Positions 12,371-24,465 of a stretch of 64,000 bases of DNA are shown here, one piece after another (position 1 is the first letter of the stretch; every line of letters begins with the position of its first letter). The stretch lies in NCBI GenBank assembly GCA_030272155.1, contig CP126203.1, positions 620,001 through 684,000 of the forward strand. The letters are read 5' to 3'. This DNA is from Tetradesmus obliquus. Taxonomy: Eukaryota; Chlorophyta; Chlorophyceae; Sphaeropleales; Scenedesmaceae. Under the pieces are notes generated by a model. It did no database searches. It saw only the letters and a program-made list of their open reading frames with translations, and was not told the origin of the DNA. The translations under genes were made by a program, and so were the position numbers.

Positions 12371-13420
12371 AAGCTCCTGCTGGTCGAGGCTTACAATTGT
12401 ACAACCACCGCTGCTCCACAGGCTGCTGCCTGCAGCAGGCCGTAGCTGTGCCAGTGACTGCAGCAGTGTCAGCACTGCTGCGCGCTCGTGCACAACCAAC
12501 GCAGGCAGCTGCTGCGGCAGCAGGGCACCTATCGCGGCGATGGCAGCAACCTGTAACCGCCCCTGCAGCCCGACAACGTCTGCAACACTGCTGCTGCTGG
12601 TGGTGGTGGCACTGCTGCTGATCATTGGTCCATTATGTGTGTCTGCCCATTGCCGCAAGCAGCTGCACACTGCAGTCGCAGCCTGCGAGGGCAGCAGCTG
12701 TGGCTGCTGAGGTTGCTGCTGTTGCTGTGCATGTTTGCGGTGTCTGCTGGACTGCTGCTGCTGCTGCTCTGCAGCTGATAGCACAGTGCTTGCTAGCTCA
12801 CAGTAGCTACAGCAGGCCTGCAGCAGTGTCAGCAGTTGCTGCTCTTGCTGTTGCTCCTGCGTGCCTGTCGCCTGCTCGTGTTGCAGCTGCTGTGTGCACT
12901 GCTGTTGGCTGCTGCTGAGCATGCTGCTGGTATGGTGTGTCAGCTGCTGCCCTAGCACCACCAGGCCATCAGCAACCTGTTGCAGCAGCACAACACATGG
13001 CAGCACACACCACATGGCAAAACCAAGGTCAATTCTCAATGCCTTTCGGTGAAATGTCTTATGAGAATCCCCAGGAACACTAGGCTATAAACAACCTGTT
13101 GCAGCAGCACACACCACAAGGAAGAAACACATCATTAGTTGTGCCTTTGGAGTGAACCTGTAAACATATTGATCAAACATATTGAGTATCATCAGGAGTA
13201 AACATATTGAGCTTCATCAGGAACGTCAAACGCCAGCATGTGCGCCAGTTCCCATCTGTTCTGCAAGCTTGCATGCAACAAGAAAACCCCAGGTGCTAGC
13301 AAGCCTCACCCCTGCCGTGGCTGCTGTGTATGATGCGGGGTTGGCTGCTGCTGCTGCAGCCAGGGTGCTGATTGCTGCTGTGATGGACTGCAGGCTGGCT
13401 GCTCCTTGCAGCAGCACTTC
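6385..13420 (-). CDS. HEATR6: HEAT-repeat protein of the HEATR6 family, 5' end unresolved
   Basis: Six exons join in phase in transcription order: 13420-13310, 12976-11264, 10657-10551, 10074-8010, 7632-7343 and 6958-6385, about 1620 residues without the missing start. Landmarks follow human HEATR6 in order: an Asp/Ser-rich segment then IRAYRVRVALMQLLQALA, LLTVLLYDPCIK|VRLLAAALLVALLEGP, GHMLLALHAGLLAAV with VAPYDRLPG, SWAVANACDAL, KVVWNAAYAAAGLL, SSNLKIKTHAAAALAAV, and a last LLHLVSLLQQSDVP. HEATR6 is a solenoid scaffold whose role is poorly known. The protein is swollen by Ala, Ser and Gln runs. Three introns hold extra copies of neighbouring exon pieces. The first exons with the start codon were not found, and the region up to the DNAJC9 start at 14184 leaves little room for them. 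Confidence 0.82.
7117..7256 (-). repeat. Second copy of the 3' half of HEATR6-like exon 5, in the following intron
   Basis: It repeats the codons for DAVLVLLAALDALEGN through GSFPNF found at the end of exon 7632-7343, and ends at a good donor (CAG/GTATGC). It lacks a clear acceptor and the first half of the exon. The copy is well kept, so it is probably young. Confidence 0.75.
7854..7960 (-). repeat. Second copy of the KVVWNAAYAAAGLL exon end, in intron 4 of the HEATR6-like gene
   Basis: It is nearly identical to the end of exon 10074-8010 and keeps a GTGAGC donor. Because one base is missing near its end, this donor is in a different phase from the original. Confidence 0.75.
10081..10125 (-). 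repeat. (CTG)15 on the sense strand directly before a HEATR6-like acceptor
   Basis: On the plus strand it reads CAG times 15. Read with the gene it is CTG times 15, then TGTGCAG and the exon starting at 10074. It takes the place of a normal pyrimidine tract. Confidence 0.85.
10690..11256 (-). repeat. Tandem array of HEATR6-like exon junction pieces
   Basis: The intron between exons 12976-11264 and 10657-10551 contains at least three more copies of the exon start VRLLAAxLLxxLLEGPA (near 10705-10770, 10805-10880, 10920-10985). It also contains at least two more copies of the exon end HLLTxLLxxPCxK with its GTGAGC-like donor (near 11010-11060 and 11160-11230). The copies alternate as if the whole junction with its intron had been duplicated several times. 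Confidence 0.75.
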
Positions 13421-14183
13421 CTGCAAGCATGAGTAAGAGAACGACAGCATAGCTTGTGGATGTGGTGCTTTGAACAGTGCATGAAGCCTCGTGTCTCAGT
13501 ATGTGTGCACCCACAGACCCATTTGGGACTGCTTGCCAGCTGCTGCTGGACAATACTCAAGCAACACACAGCAGATGCACTCTTTCAAGCAGTCATGCTC
13601 AGGTGATGATAAGGATGACCCATTTTCAGAGATCTGGGTGGTGAGGAGGGGTGCTAAGCTGCTCTGCTGGTGCGACCATGCAGTCTTGCCTAGGGCCTGC
13701 TGACCTGCTGTAGGGGACCCATGCACTCCCGCCATTCCACAGCAGATCCAGACCGTCTCCACATGGCTTGAATCGTGGAACAAACAACTTCTTACAAGGT
13801 GGCACTGCTTCTAATCTAGCATGCTGCGTCTTGAGACCAAGGGGTCCCCAAGGGGGGTGAAGAGAACAGCATACTGTGCGCGCCAAAGCTGCAGCTAGCT
13901 GCTATGGATCCATTCACAAACACTTAAAACGTCAAATAAAGCTTTTGGTAGCGGTTTGCTTACGCCAGCAGCACAGTGCGGACGACTTGAGCCCTTTGTG
14001 CCAGAACACTCGTCTGTCTCACGCCGTTAGTATCATCCACAGCAGCCTCTGAAGGTTTGAACGTATCGAGCACAAAGTATTTGCACGGCCACTTGGCGAC
14101 AGAGAGCACTGATCATTGCTTTGCAATTTCAAACTCTGGGCCAACCTTCTCTTGCTTCAGCCAGCACAAGGCATCGATTCGAT
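13421..14183. promoter_or_regulatory. Shared upstream region of divergent HEATR6-like and DNAJC9 genes
   Basis: The two genes point away from each other here, so this should be a two-way promoter. It probably also hides the missing first exon(s) of the HEATR6-like gene. One stretch on the minus strand (about 14075-13945) is open, looks coding (KYFVLDTFKPSEAAVDD...), and ends at a GTAAGC donor. Its phase does not fit the known HEATR6-like exon at 13420, so I leave it uncalled. Confidence 0.45.
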
Positions 14184-17100
14184 ATGCCGAAACAGGAGAG
14201 CCTTTACGAGGTGTCTATATGGCTTTGCCTTCCTGTGCAAGTGGCTCTCGATGCTTGCATGTCCTGACACCATAGGCCTCTCTGCCACTGCTGCAGATGC
14301 TGGGTCTGGAAAAGGAGGCCAGCCAGGTAACAACAGCAGCCTGCACCTATGGCGATGTGCCTCGTTGCATCTTGGTTACATTGCAACCGCTTGTCCTTTC
14401 CAGCAGCAGCAGCGGGCAACCTCTGCCGGTTGCCAGCAAGAGTGAGCAGTGTTGTGCTGTGCCGTGCTGTGTGCTGCAGGCAGACATCAAGAAGGCGTAC
14501 TACAAGCTGGCGCTGCAATGGCATCCAGACCGCAACCCTGACCCAGTGAGCAATACAGGCAGCACAGCTTAGCAGTCGATTCAGCAAGCACTGCAGGTCT
14601 AGACCTCTGCAGCCTCAAAGGGCTGAAACAGCTTGCCAATCACCACCAGCTGCCATGACAGCACCCCACCAACTCCTCAGCTGCGCTAGACACGCCTTGG
14701 AGCCTGACATCAAGCCTGAATTGCATACAGGTACACAAAAATCTGCTAATAGATGCGCGTGGTTGCTGGTCATGCCTTGCAGGAGGCCACCGCCAAGTTC
14801 CAGGCGCTGCAGCGCATCTACGAGGTGCTCAGCGACCCTGTCAAGTGAGCGGCAGGAGGTGCTGTCTGCAGTTCCATTCCCAATCGCCACCTTGAACATG
14901 ATGTGGCTATAGTTCTGGCTCGTGCAGTTTTATACAGCATTAGATGGGTGTTGCAGGGGTCTGTATGTCACTGACGGCTGTTCGCTATGGTGGTGCTTGC
15001 CTGCAGGCGCAAGCTGTACGACAACACTGGCAGCTTGCAGGAGTGCGAGGACATGGTGCAGGTGCGGCTGGCCAGAGCGCATAGTATAGATCTTTCAGAA
15101 CTAGACACAGTACATGCGTGTGGCACCGCTAAGATATCCCTTGATGGCAGACCCATCAAGTATACTAGTAGGGTACATAGCAAGCCATGAGAGGCCTGCT
15201 GGGACCCTGCATGTATCCCAGTGCAATTACTCTCAACGTCTTTCAGCATCGCACAAGCATGACAGCGTCCTCATAAATCACACCACCCACAGGCATTGCT
15301 TGCACACGGCGCTGTCTCCGACACGTCGCATGCGCACGGCGCTGTCTCACGCGCCTCGCGTGTGCACGGCGCTGCCTTACGCGCCTCGCGTGTGCACGGC
15401 GCTGCCACAGCACCACACGCGCACCCGGTGCTGTCCCAAAAACTTCACATATGCGCGGCTCTGCGTTGCAGGGTGACAACTTCTCGGAGCTGTACGCCGC
15501 CTTCCGCGAGGCCACCAAGGTGACGGAGGAAGATGTAGACTCCTTCGCGGTGAGTGGAGTAGCGGCTCGCTGGGCAAGAGGCTGGGGTCAGGGTCAGTCC
15601 CCAAAGCGTACTGTGTTGTGTCTCTTTGGAGGCACGGCAGCAGCAAGGCACGTCAGCAGCAAGGACCAGCTGACAAAGCATGAATGCGCAACATGATCTC
15701 TGGTATTGACCTGTTCACTCTGTGGCAGCAATGTATTCGCCTTGCATGCAATCATGCCTGCGGGTCAAGTACCGCGCTCAGCAGAGGAGCGCAGTAGGGC
15801 GGCGCGCCGACCTGCTGCGTCCGGTCAATGCAAATGAGCACGCATCACTTCTCACTATGTGTGTGCTGCACACCAATTTGCCTGCAGGCCAAGTACCGCG
15901 GCTCTGCGGAGGAGCGCACAGACCTGCTGCAGCTGGTCAACAAGTTCAGAGGCGACATGCGTTGCGTGTTTGACTGGCTCATGCTGTCACGGACTGACCT
16001 GGACAGCCACAGGTTCAGGGACACGCTGGAGCAGGCAGTGGCGGCAGGTACGTTGGAATATTACTGATACTGCAGTAGCATACCTGGAGATGGTTGACTC
16101 GTTTGCAGTTTTATGCTAGCTGATCGTGCATGCAGCTGGACAGCCTCAAATTCAGGGACACGCTGGAGCGGGCATGGCAGCAGGTAAACTGGCAGTCATT
16201 CGGCGCGCGTCGGCATTCTGCCGTGGACGTGCTGGCTGCTGATGCGCCTGCCCGCCACATGGGTGCAGCATTTTGTTCCTTACCACCTGCCTGCCTGCCT
16301 CGTCTTTCCGCACCCGAACACACTGCATCAGCTGCTCGCTGGGTGAGCACCGACTGCTGTGCAGGCGAGCGCAAGGCTTACAAGGACTGTTACAAACAGA
16401 CACATGTGTTATTCCACACCTGCACACCTGGTCTTGTTTCACCCGATCACACCCCAACACAATTGCTTGCAGGCGAGCTCAAAGCTTACAAGGCCTATAA
16501 GGCCTGGTCAGCTTCAGTGGCAGCCACGCCACGCCCCACTGCTGACCCACTCGCACCCCCAAAGCCCAGCAAGAAAAAGAAGGGCAGCAAGCAGGGAGAG
16601 GGGGATGACAGCATGGCCCTGGTGGCAGCCATCAGGGGCAAGGTGAGTGACACACAGCCAGTCTATGCTTCACACCTAATGCACAACCGTAACAAGCATT
16701 ACTATGCTTACAACTTTAGCAAGGCAGCGAGTTTGCAGCGAGTCAGGAGTCAGGGAATGTGCACCTGTGGGCGGCAAGCAGGGGGCGCTGGGTGGCAGCA
16801 TGGCCCTGGTGGCAGCCATGAGGGGCAGTGTGGGTGGCAGGCGGCCAGGCGGATGTTGGGGCAGTGTGCTGTACATAGCAATTGCAGCAGAGAACGAGTG
16901 CAGTGCTCTGCACAGCATCTGTGATTGTTGAACAGGGTTACCATTGTGTTTGCGGCGCATGCAGCAACGTTGTATCGACGCGTAAGCCTTTCTGGTAGGG
17001 CTTGTCAGGCATGTAACACTGCTGTTATTGATGGTGTGCCTGCTTGTGACATGCATGCAGGGTGCCGGTGCCGCTTTCAATGGCATGCTGGCCTCGCTTG

Positions 17101-17576
17101 AGGCAAAGTATGCCAGCAAAGGCAAGGGCAGCAGCAGCATAACTAAAGCAGCAGCAGCAGCAGCAGCAGGCGGCAGCAGCAAAGGCAAGCAGGGCGGCGG
17201 CAAGAAGCAGCAGAAGCGGCAGGCAACGCCTAGCAGCGAAGACGAGGATGATGAGGAAGAGGCAGCAGCAGCAGCAGGCAGTGGCAGTGACGACGGCAGC
17301 AGCATAATCGCTGATGACGATGACGGCGATGATGTGGCTGCTGCAGCAGAGCCGACTGACGAGGAGTTTGCCGCTGCGCGCGCACGTCTCGAGCAGCGGA
17401 TGACAGGGCAGCAGGGGCCGGGCGCAGCAGCAGCTGGCAAGAGAAAAGGGCAGCAGCAGCAGCAGAAGACAAAGGCAAAGAAGAAGCAGGCAGCTGGCGA
17501 CCAGATGGCAGCAGCAGGTGCCAAGCAGAGGAAGGCAGCTGCTGGGGCGGCTGCCAAGCGGCAGAAGAAGGCCTAA
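14184..17576 (+). CDS. DNAJC9: J-domain protein of the DNAJC9 type
   Basis: Nine exons join in phase: 14184-14210, 14297-14326, 14480-14545, 14783-14844, 15007-15061, 15472-15549, 15888-16047, 16473-16642 and 17061-17576 (TAA), about 387 residues. ATG 14184 starts MPKQESLYE. The J domain has ADIKKAYYKLALQWHPDRNP with the HPD motif needed to stimulate Hsp70. Then come the DNAJC9-specific blocks: ELYAAFREATKVTEEDVDSF, AKYRGSAEERTDLLQL, FRGDMRCVFDWLML and GELKAYKAYKAW. Human DNAJC9 works with Hsp70 and as a histone H3-H4 co-chaperone in the nucleus. The tail is rich in Lys, Ala and acidic residues, with nuclear-signal-like basic patches. Four introns carry decayed copies of neighbouring exon pieces. 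Confidence 0.9.
15301..15430 (+). repeat. 30-base tandem repeat in a DNAJC9 intron
   Basis: The core CACGGCGCTG recurs at 15305, 15335, 15365 and 15395 with a TCACGCGCCTCGCGTGT-like filler. A fifth, weaker copy follows near 15421. It lies between exons 15007-15061 and 15472-15549. Confidence 0.85.
15752..16830 (+). repeat. Decayed exon copies inside DNAJC9 introns
   Basis: Pieces resembling nearby exons occur at about 15760-15830 (start of exon 7: KYR..RRADLLRPVN), 16133-16183 (LDSLKFRDTLERAWQQ, the end of exon 7), 16365-16390 (GERKAYKD, the start of exon 8) and 16797-16830 (MALVAAMRG, the end of exon 8). Each keeps a splice-like edge, but the original downstream or upstream exon is the intact one. 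Confidence 0.7.
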
Positions 17577-18442
17577 AGTAAGCAATGTGCTGGTGCGTGT
17601 CTCTTGTGTTTCGCAATTTTATTAGGTCACAAGTTGTAGTGCAGCCTGCTGGTTAGCGGCAGGCATGGGGCTTTCAGCGCAAGTGTTGCATTGAGGCTGT
17701 GCGTCATCAGCGGCTACAGCCAGCTGGCGCGTTGTTCATCCTATGCACACACGCTGACGTGCGGTCACAATTTGAGCAAATGACATCTTTGCATGCCTTT
17801 GGGCTGAAATTGTTTGCCGTAAATCATTGTGCTGCAGCTGCTGCATCATTCACGTTCTGCTGGTGACGCAAGCTCTGCCACAGTCACTGGTCAATCAACT
17901 GCATGCAAGTCTGATGCTGGTGTTTGCTGCGGTGCAGCAGGCTACAGACAGTCATGGCACCAGCACTGGGTATGTGCAGGACTCCGTACAAGTCTCTTTT
18001 CAATGCATTGCTGCTCTAAGAGCCTCAGGCGCGCGTAACTGCCACCAAATGAGACCGCCCTGCCAGCTACGTGACGTGACAGTTGCAGAACCCTAGCCAG
18101 CCCCAAGTTCGCAGGAGCTCCCTGAATGCGTATACGTAGTTTCGTCTTTCTGGTTTAATGCTGCTCGACAACACACCATCACGCAGGATACTTGTTTAAA
18201 ATGATGCGACACCGTTTGTGCGAGGATGTTCGCGGCTCTGGCTGCCTGTGAGCCAGCTTTGGCTATAAAAAGTAGTTCGTTAGTTTGGGGAAGTTCTTGC
18301 TGGTGAGTGCTGAGGCGAGCTTGTGCGTCTTGCACGTCAACACTGTTGCTGTCAACGCCGAAAGACGTGCACTGCCGCTGTCTCTACGTGCAGTTTGAGG
18401 CTCGTGACAAGATCAGTCAGCTTTTACAGCTGTAGTACCTTC
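17577..18442. other. Intergenic: DNAJC9 3' flank and promoter of the Glu-Arg repeat gene
   Basis: No supported gene. It should contain the DNAJC9 3' UTR and the promoter and 5' UTR of the next gene. In the frame of the next gene the reading is open upstream of 18443, but there is no ATG before that point. Confidence 0.5.
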
Positions 18443-19274
18443 ATGGCTTACAGCAGCAGCAGCCAGCATGCTGCTTACTCAGCAGCAAAGCAGCAGCACC
18501 ACCTCTTGGCACTGCAAGGCGTGCATGCACCCCTTCTGAGCAGCCGTAGGCGGTCTCCCTTACCGGCAGCTGCTGCTAGTCCTTTTCGGTGTCAGCCTAG
18601 CATATGTTCCCGGCATTTGCATCGCTCTTCTGAGTTGATCCACAGCCACAGCAGCCAGCTATGGCAACATCAGCAGCTGCCCCACCAGCAGCTGCTGCCG
18701 CTGGATCCGAGGGCCGTGCTTGTTAGCCGCATCCTCAATAGCAGAGCACATTCATCTTTCAAAAACAGCACCAGCAGCAGCAGCAGCAGTGGCCAGCCAG
18801 CCGAAGCTGCCAGTCCCCAGGATACACTTGCAGGACAAGACGCAAGCAAACAGTCGCAGCCTGGTGCTCCCTCAGCACACCACCAGCACCACCACCATCA
18901 GCAGCAGGAGCTTGCAGGAAGTTCCACTGAAGGCTCAACAAGAAGCAGCAGCAGCAGCAGTAGCATCAGCCGGCCGCCAGCTGCTCCTAGCACCAGCTCA
19001 GCATCTCCTGAACACAGCCCAGCAGAGCACAACCACCAGCAGCAGCATGCAGCACATGGTCACGGGGGCGAGCACGGGCATGGGCACGGGCATGGGGAGC
19101 ATGGCGGGGCGCATGGCGCTGCTCACCAGCTGCAGCACAGAGCCACTGAAAAGATGACCTTCCAGTTTCTGGAGAAGGTGAGTGCACAGCACAATGATTG
19201 TGTACGAGATTATGCAGCAGCGGCAGCTGTGCGCACAAGGTAACAGGCGACGATCTGGGCTGTGGGGCAGAAAC

Positions 19275-19311
<37 letters not shown>

Positions 19312-22300
19312 GGATGGCACAGGTGGTGGGACGAGCAGGTGCAGCATTGTGCAAGTGAAGCAAGCTGTGTTGCAACTATAGAGGTAATAAGCTGTACTGT
19401 GGGTAGAAGTACTACAGACCTGGGCTGGGGCTGCCTTGTGGTAACTGGGTGCTGTGCTGCCCCTTTCTTGCAGGTGGCCGAAAGGATGACAGAACGCTTC
19501 GGAGAGCGGGTGAGATTTGCGCTGCCTTGCCGCTGCCTCTTCTGCTGCATACTCCACCGCACAATCAGGCAGCTGCCAGCGCTGCTGCTGCACTGCTGCA
19601 CTACTAGAACGGTCACAAGTTATAACAGCAGCAGATGTGTCTGGCTGCAAGCTGTTGCTTTCCCCGTCACCTTGATGGATTGAGTGCTCTTACAAGTCTG
19701 TCATCTGAGCAGAGCCGTTCTGCAGTGCGGATCTTTGCTTTCTTCCCTGAACCTTTGCTTGGTTGTTGCCCTGTTCAAGCCAGGTCACTGAGCGCATCGC
19801 GGAGCGCGCAGGAGAGCGGGTGCGCTGTGGTAGCTGGTTGGTTGGAGCACTGCAACTTCTGCTATACTGTACAGCTCAGTCGTGCAGCAGCAGCAGCAGC
19901 AACAGCACCACCAGCACCACTAGCACAACATGATGCAGCAGCGCTGGATGCATTAGGTATGCCTGACCTTAACAAGGCAGCGGCTGCGTCAGCGGCTGCA
20001 GCTGCAACTTACATGACGCCTCCCTTGTGAAGCTATGCATTTTGACAGACTTTGCCCAACACATGCCTTCCCTGCAGGTGGCTGAAAGGGCGGGAGAACG
20101 CCTGCTGGAGCGGGCAGGTGGGCTGCTGCCCTTGCTGCACGGCAGTTATGCTTGCTACCAGCTCTGGCATCCACTATGGTACAGCTACATGCGTTGCATG
20201 TATGTCTGTTCTGCAGCTGCAGCTTCCAGTTGCACTCTGCTTAACAAACCTTTGGTTTCCGTTGACTTGCTCGTTGCTTCAGGTGAACGTGCGCTGGAGC
20301 GCGCAGGCGAGCGTGCACTGGAGCGTGCAGGTGGGCAGGGCTAGCAGCGTCACTCGTGTTCAGTGGTTGCTGTGCTTCAGCATGCTCGCCATTTCACTCC
20401 TGTAGCCGTGTGTGCAACTGCCAGACCAATGATTAGTGGCGTCCACACCCTTGCGCATGCAGGTTTGATTCCTGTCCTCATTAGCTTGGCTTGTCTCGCT
20501 CCCGCACCATACTTCCTGCAGGCGAGCGTGCGCTGGAGCGTGCTGGCGAGCGCGCTGTTGAGCGCGTAGGCGAGCGTGCGCTGGAAAGGGCCGGTGAGCG
20601 CGCACTGGAGCGCGCTGGTGAGCAGGCATCACATGTACGGGGCCTGCCAGCAGTTAGGGGTTGGCGGGCGAGCTTTGCAGTGCAGGGTGTTCAGAGCTGC
20701 TGATGTCGAGGACTTGGTAACACAGTCAGACTGATATAGACTCATTTGTGTCAACATCGCAAACTTGTCTTGAGACGGCGATGGCTGCTGGCGTTCTTGC
20801 AGGCGAGCGCGCGCTGGAGCGCGGCGCAGAGCGTGCACTTGAACGGGCGGGAGAGCGTGCACTGGAGCGCGGTGCAGAGCGTGCAATTGAGAGGGCCGGC
20901 GAGCGCGCGTTGGAACGTGCAGGGGAGCGCGCACTGGAGCGTGGCGCAGAGCGCGCAATAGAAAGGGCAGGCGAGCGCGCGCTGGAGCGCGGCGCGGAGC
21001 GTGCACTGGAGCGCGGCGCAGAGCGCGCAATGGAGCGTAGTGCAGAGCGCGCGCTGGAGCGTGCCGGTGAGCAATTGCTGTCCTGCTGCAGCGTGCATGG
21101 CAATTTATGTGAAGTTGTGGCAAAATTGTACAGCACCTGGGCATAGCAGCAGCCGGTGGCTGTAGCCAAAAGCACACCAGCTGGATGCCATGACTTGCAA
21201 TGCCAGCAGTTGTGCTTGCTTAGCCTTGCTGGCTTCGTATGTCCTGCTGCAGGCGAGCGTGCGCTGGAGCGTGCCGGGGAGCGTGCAGTTGAGCGCGCCA
21301 GCGAGCGAGCCCTGGAACGTGCCGGTGAGCATGCCTGCCTGCGCAGTTCTGATTGCAAACTGCGCATTGAAAACTGTATGCCTTCTCCCGTCTGCTATAC
21401 AGCAGCACGCTGTGGCCTTTTTTGCATCCAAAAGCACGCGATGTTGCCTGCTGGGCGTAGTTACTGCTGTACCTTGACTGTGCTGCACAGCGTGACACAT
21501 GCTGCCTGCCTTGCGCGTTGTGCTGCAGGTGAACGCGCCTTGGAGCGCGCAGGCGAGCGTGCACTAGAAAGGGCTGGCGAGCGCGCAGTCGAGCGTGCGG
21601 GCGAGCGTGCGCTAGAAAGGGCTGGCGAGCGCGCGCTGGAGCGAGCAGGCGAAGTGGCATTGGAGAGGGCCGGGGAGCGGGCAGTGGAGCGAGCTGGCGA
21701 GCGAGTGCTGGAGCGAGCAGGTGAGCTGCCTTGTGTTTCATCGGGTTTTGTATTTGATCATTGAATGCAGCAGCCACCCTTGCTGCACACTGGCAGTCTT
21801 GCTGATGGCTGAAGGGTCAGGAGTGGGGTTAGCAAAGTGGTCGTCACAGTCTTGCTGTGGCATGCGAGAGCTTGAGACTCCTGTAGCGTATCAGTTTGTT
21901 GCTTGCTATGCATGATGATTTTGTGGGGTATGGTGGTCTTTGATGCAATGCAGGCGAGCGCACGCTGGAGCGTGCCGGCGAGCGCGCTGCGGAGCGCGTT
22001 GGGGAGCGTGCCATCACTCCTCTGGCGAGGGCCGGTGAGCAGCGGCAGCAACAGTAACAGCAGCAGTGAGAGATCCTGAGCTGCGCAAATTTTTTTCTGT
22101 CAAGAACATTGGCTGACTCACAGGGCATGCCTGCGCTATGCTGCTACTAGCAACTTAGTAAGTTTGTTGATTGCATGGCAGTGCTGTGGTGGGCTCGTCC
22201 TAGCCTGCACTTGACGCATGCACATGCTTGGCTATATGGCACAGCAGGGACGTCTGATCAAGGGATGGTACGCTCATGCGTGTGCTCAATATCAGAGCCA

Positions 22301-24074
22301 GCTGAGCTGTATGCTGCTTTCGGGTTGCTGTTTCTGGCTTGTGCTTGCAGGTGAACGAGCGCTGGAGCGTGCTGGGGAGCGTGCAGGTGAGCCAGCCGCA
22401 TGCTGTGCTGTCTATTTATGTTGGGTCGTGCTGTTGATGTTGTTGATTGTTGATCTTCTTCCTGCTGCAGCTGTGTGCACTCAGTAGTTGAGTCTGCCTG
22501 AGACGTGATCTTATCCAGGTGTGTAGGACATGTTTCACCTGTCTCAGGTCTGTAGGACTTGTATTGGAATGTGTTGTGCCGCCGTTGTTTGATCTGCAGC
22601 TGAGCGCGGCATCGCCAAGGCTGGCGTGAGGGCTGGGGAGCATGCAGCTGAGAGAGCAGCGGAGCGCGTGGCTGCACATGCCGGGGAGGCGGTTGCGGCA
22701 CATGTGGGCGATGTGGCAGTATCTGCCGGCGTGCACGCAGGTGGGCTGGGGTCAAGCAAACGGCGTGGCAGTGCTTGCAGCACACTGGCTGGCAAGTGGT
22801 TGTTGCTGCAAGTGCGCACAGACATGTGTGACATGAACTCTTGGGCAATTTAGGCCAGCGGAGTCAGCTGCTTGTGTTTGCATGCAATGCTAGCCTTGTA
22901 CTGGAAGGGTCTATGCATCATTACTAATGATTCATTAGTTAACACGTGCTGCTCTGCACCGGCCTTGCGCAGGCGCTGCTGCTGCTGGCCCTGGCAGCAG
23001 CAGGGGCATGGGTACCTTGTGGAATAGATGTACGTAGAGTGTAAAGCTTGTTATGACGAATGCCCCACCTGCCTTGTTGCTGTTTGGTGTGCAGGTGCTG
23101 CTGCTGCTGGCCATGGCAGCAGCAGGGGCGTCGGCGCCTTCCTGGACAAGCCGTTGATGTTCTGTGGTGTATGCTGTCACACTTGTTGCACCTGCCTGTT
23201 GCTGTTTCGTGTGCAGGCGCGGCTGCTGCCGGCCATGGCAGCAGCAGGGGCATCGGCGCCTTCCTGGATAAGCTGGTGGACAGGGCGCTGGGCAGCAGCG
23301 TGCTGCGCCGCTTCATGTCGCCGGCGGTGAGCGATGTGATGATGTATTGTGTGATATGTCACATAACATGTTACATAACAAGTTACATGGTCGATGATCC
23401 TGAACAAGCTGAAACAAGCTGGCTTTTGTTAAATAAATAAGTCAAGCAGCAACGACATTGTGGTAGCAAGCACAGCTGATCTGCAAGTGATGGGATGTTC
23501 AGGGAGGCGCGTCACGTGTGTACACTGCTGCTGCTGCTGCAGGTGATGGGCCGCGTTGGGCGTGGCGCGCTGGTGGGCCTGCCTGCCACGTTTTGCTGTT
23601 GTGTGTGTTATGATCAAGTTGCCTGCTCGCTCACTTCAACTCCTGCTGCTGCTCCTTCTGCTGTTGCTGCTGCTGCTGCTACTGCTGCTGCTGCAGGTGA
23701 TGAGCCGTGTGGGGCGTGGCGCGCTGGTGGGCCTGCCTGCCATTGGTGCGCTGTTTGTGGCGCACCTGGCACACCAGGACTGGGACAGGCTGACAGAGGA
23801 GCGCGCAGCAGGTAGATGGCTGCTGCAGGCCGTGTATACATGGGTTGGGAGGATGCTGCTGCATGCCGTCTGACAGATTGCATTGGGAAGCATGCAAGCA
23901 TATATCCCATGTGCACGCGTCATTTTGTGAAAAACACGCTTTGTATGAGAGGGGAAGTTGCATGTGGGTTCTTTCACTCCGTGAGAGTGGTGACGGGCAT
24001 CTGTGTTTGAACAGCACTTCAAAAGCCAATGCCACCATGCTTGATGCTAAGCCTCGTGCTAAACGGCGTGCACA

Positions 24075-24168
<94 letters not shown>

Positions 24169-24433
24169 AGGCAACCGGGTGTCTGCTGGCGCCTTTGCTG
24201 TTGCGCTGCTGGGTGACCTGCTGGACGTGGCTGCACATGTTGTGGTGGTGGTGGGGCTGCTGCACACACACTTCCAGGTGCGGCTCTGATGGTCTCATTT
24301 TGTGGATTGAGCTACCCTGGACGGTGATTATGTCATTATCAGCCTGCAGTATTTGCTGGTTACGACAAAATCAGCCTGCAGTATGGGTGGCAGTACCTGC
24401 TGCACATGGTTGAAAAGGGCGGCCTGCTCAACG

Positions 24434-24465
<32 letters not shown>

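Noticed and set aside
22973-23160. First two copies of exon 13 of the Glu-Arg repeat gene as true exons
   Set aside because: Neither has a fitting donor, and only the third copy (23217) continues to a full exon that keeps phase.
24075-24298. Long poly-Leu, poly-Ala, poly-Cys and poly-Ser open frames
   Set aside because: They are the frames of a (CTG)30 run at a splice site, not genes. The same holds for antisense frames through CAG-rich exons, such as 9463-9852.
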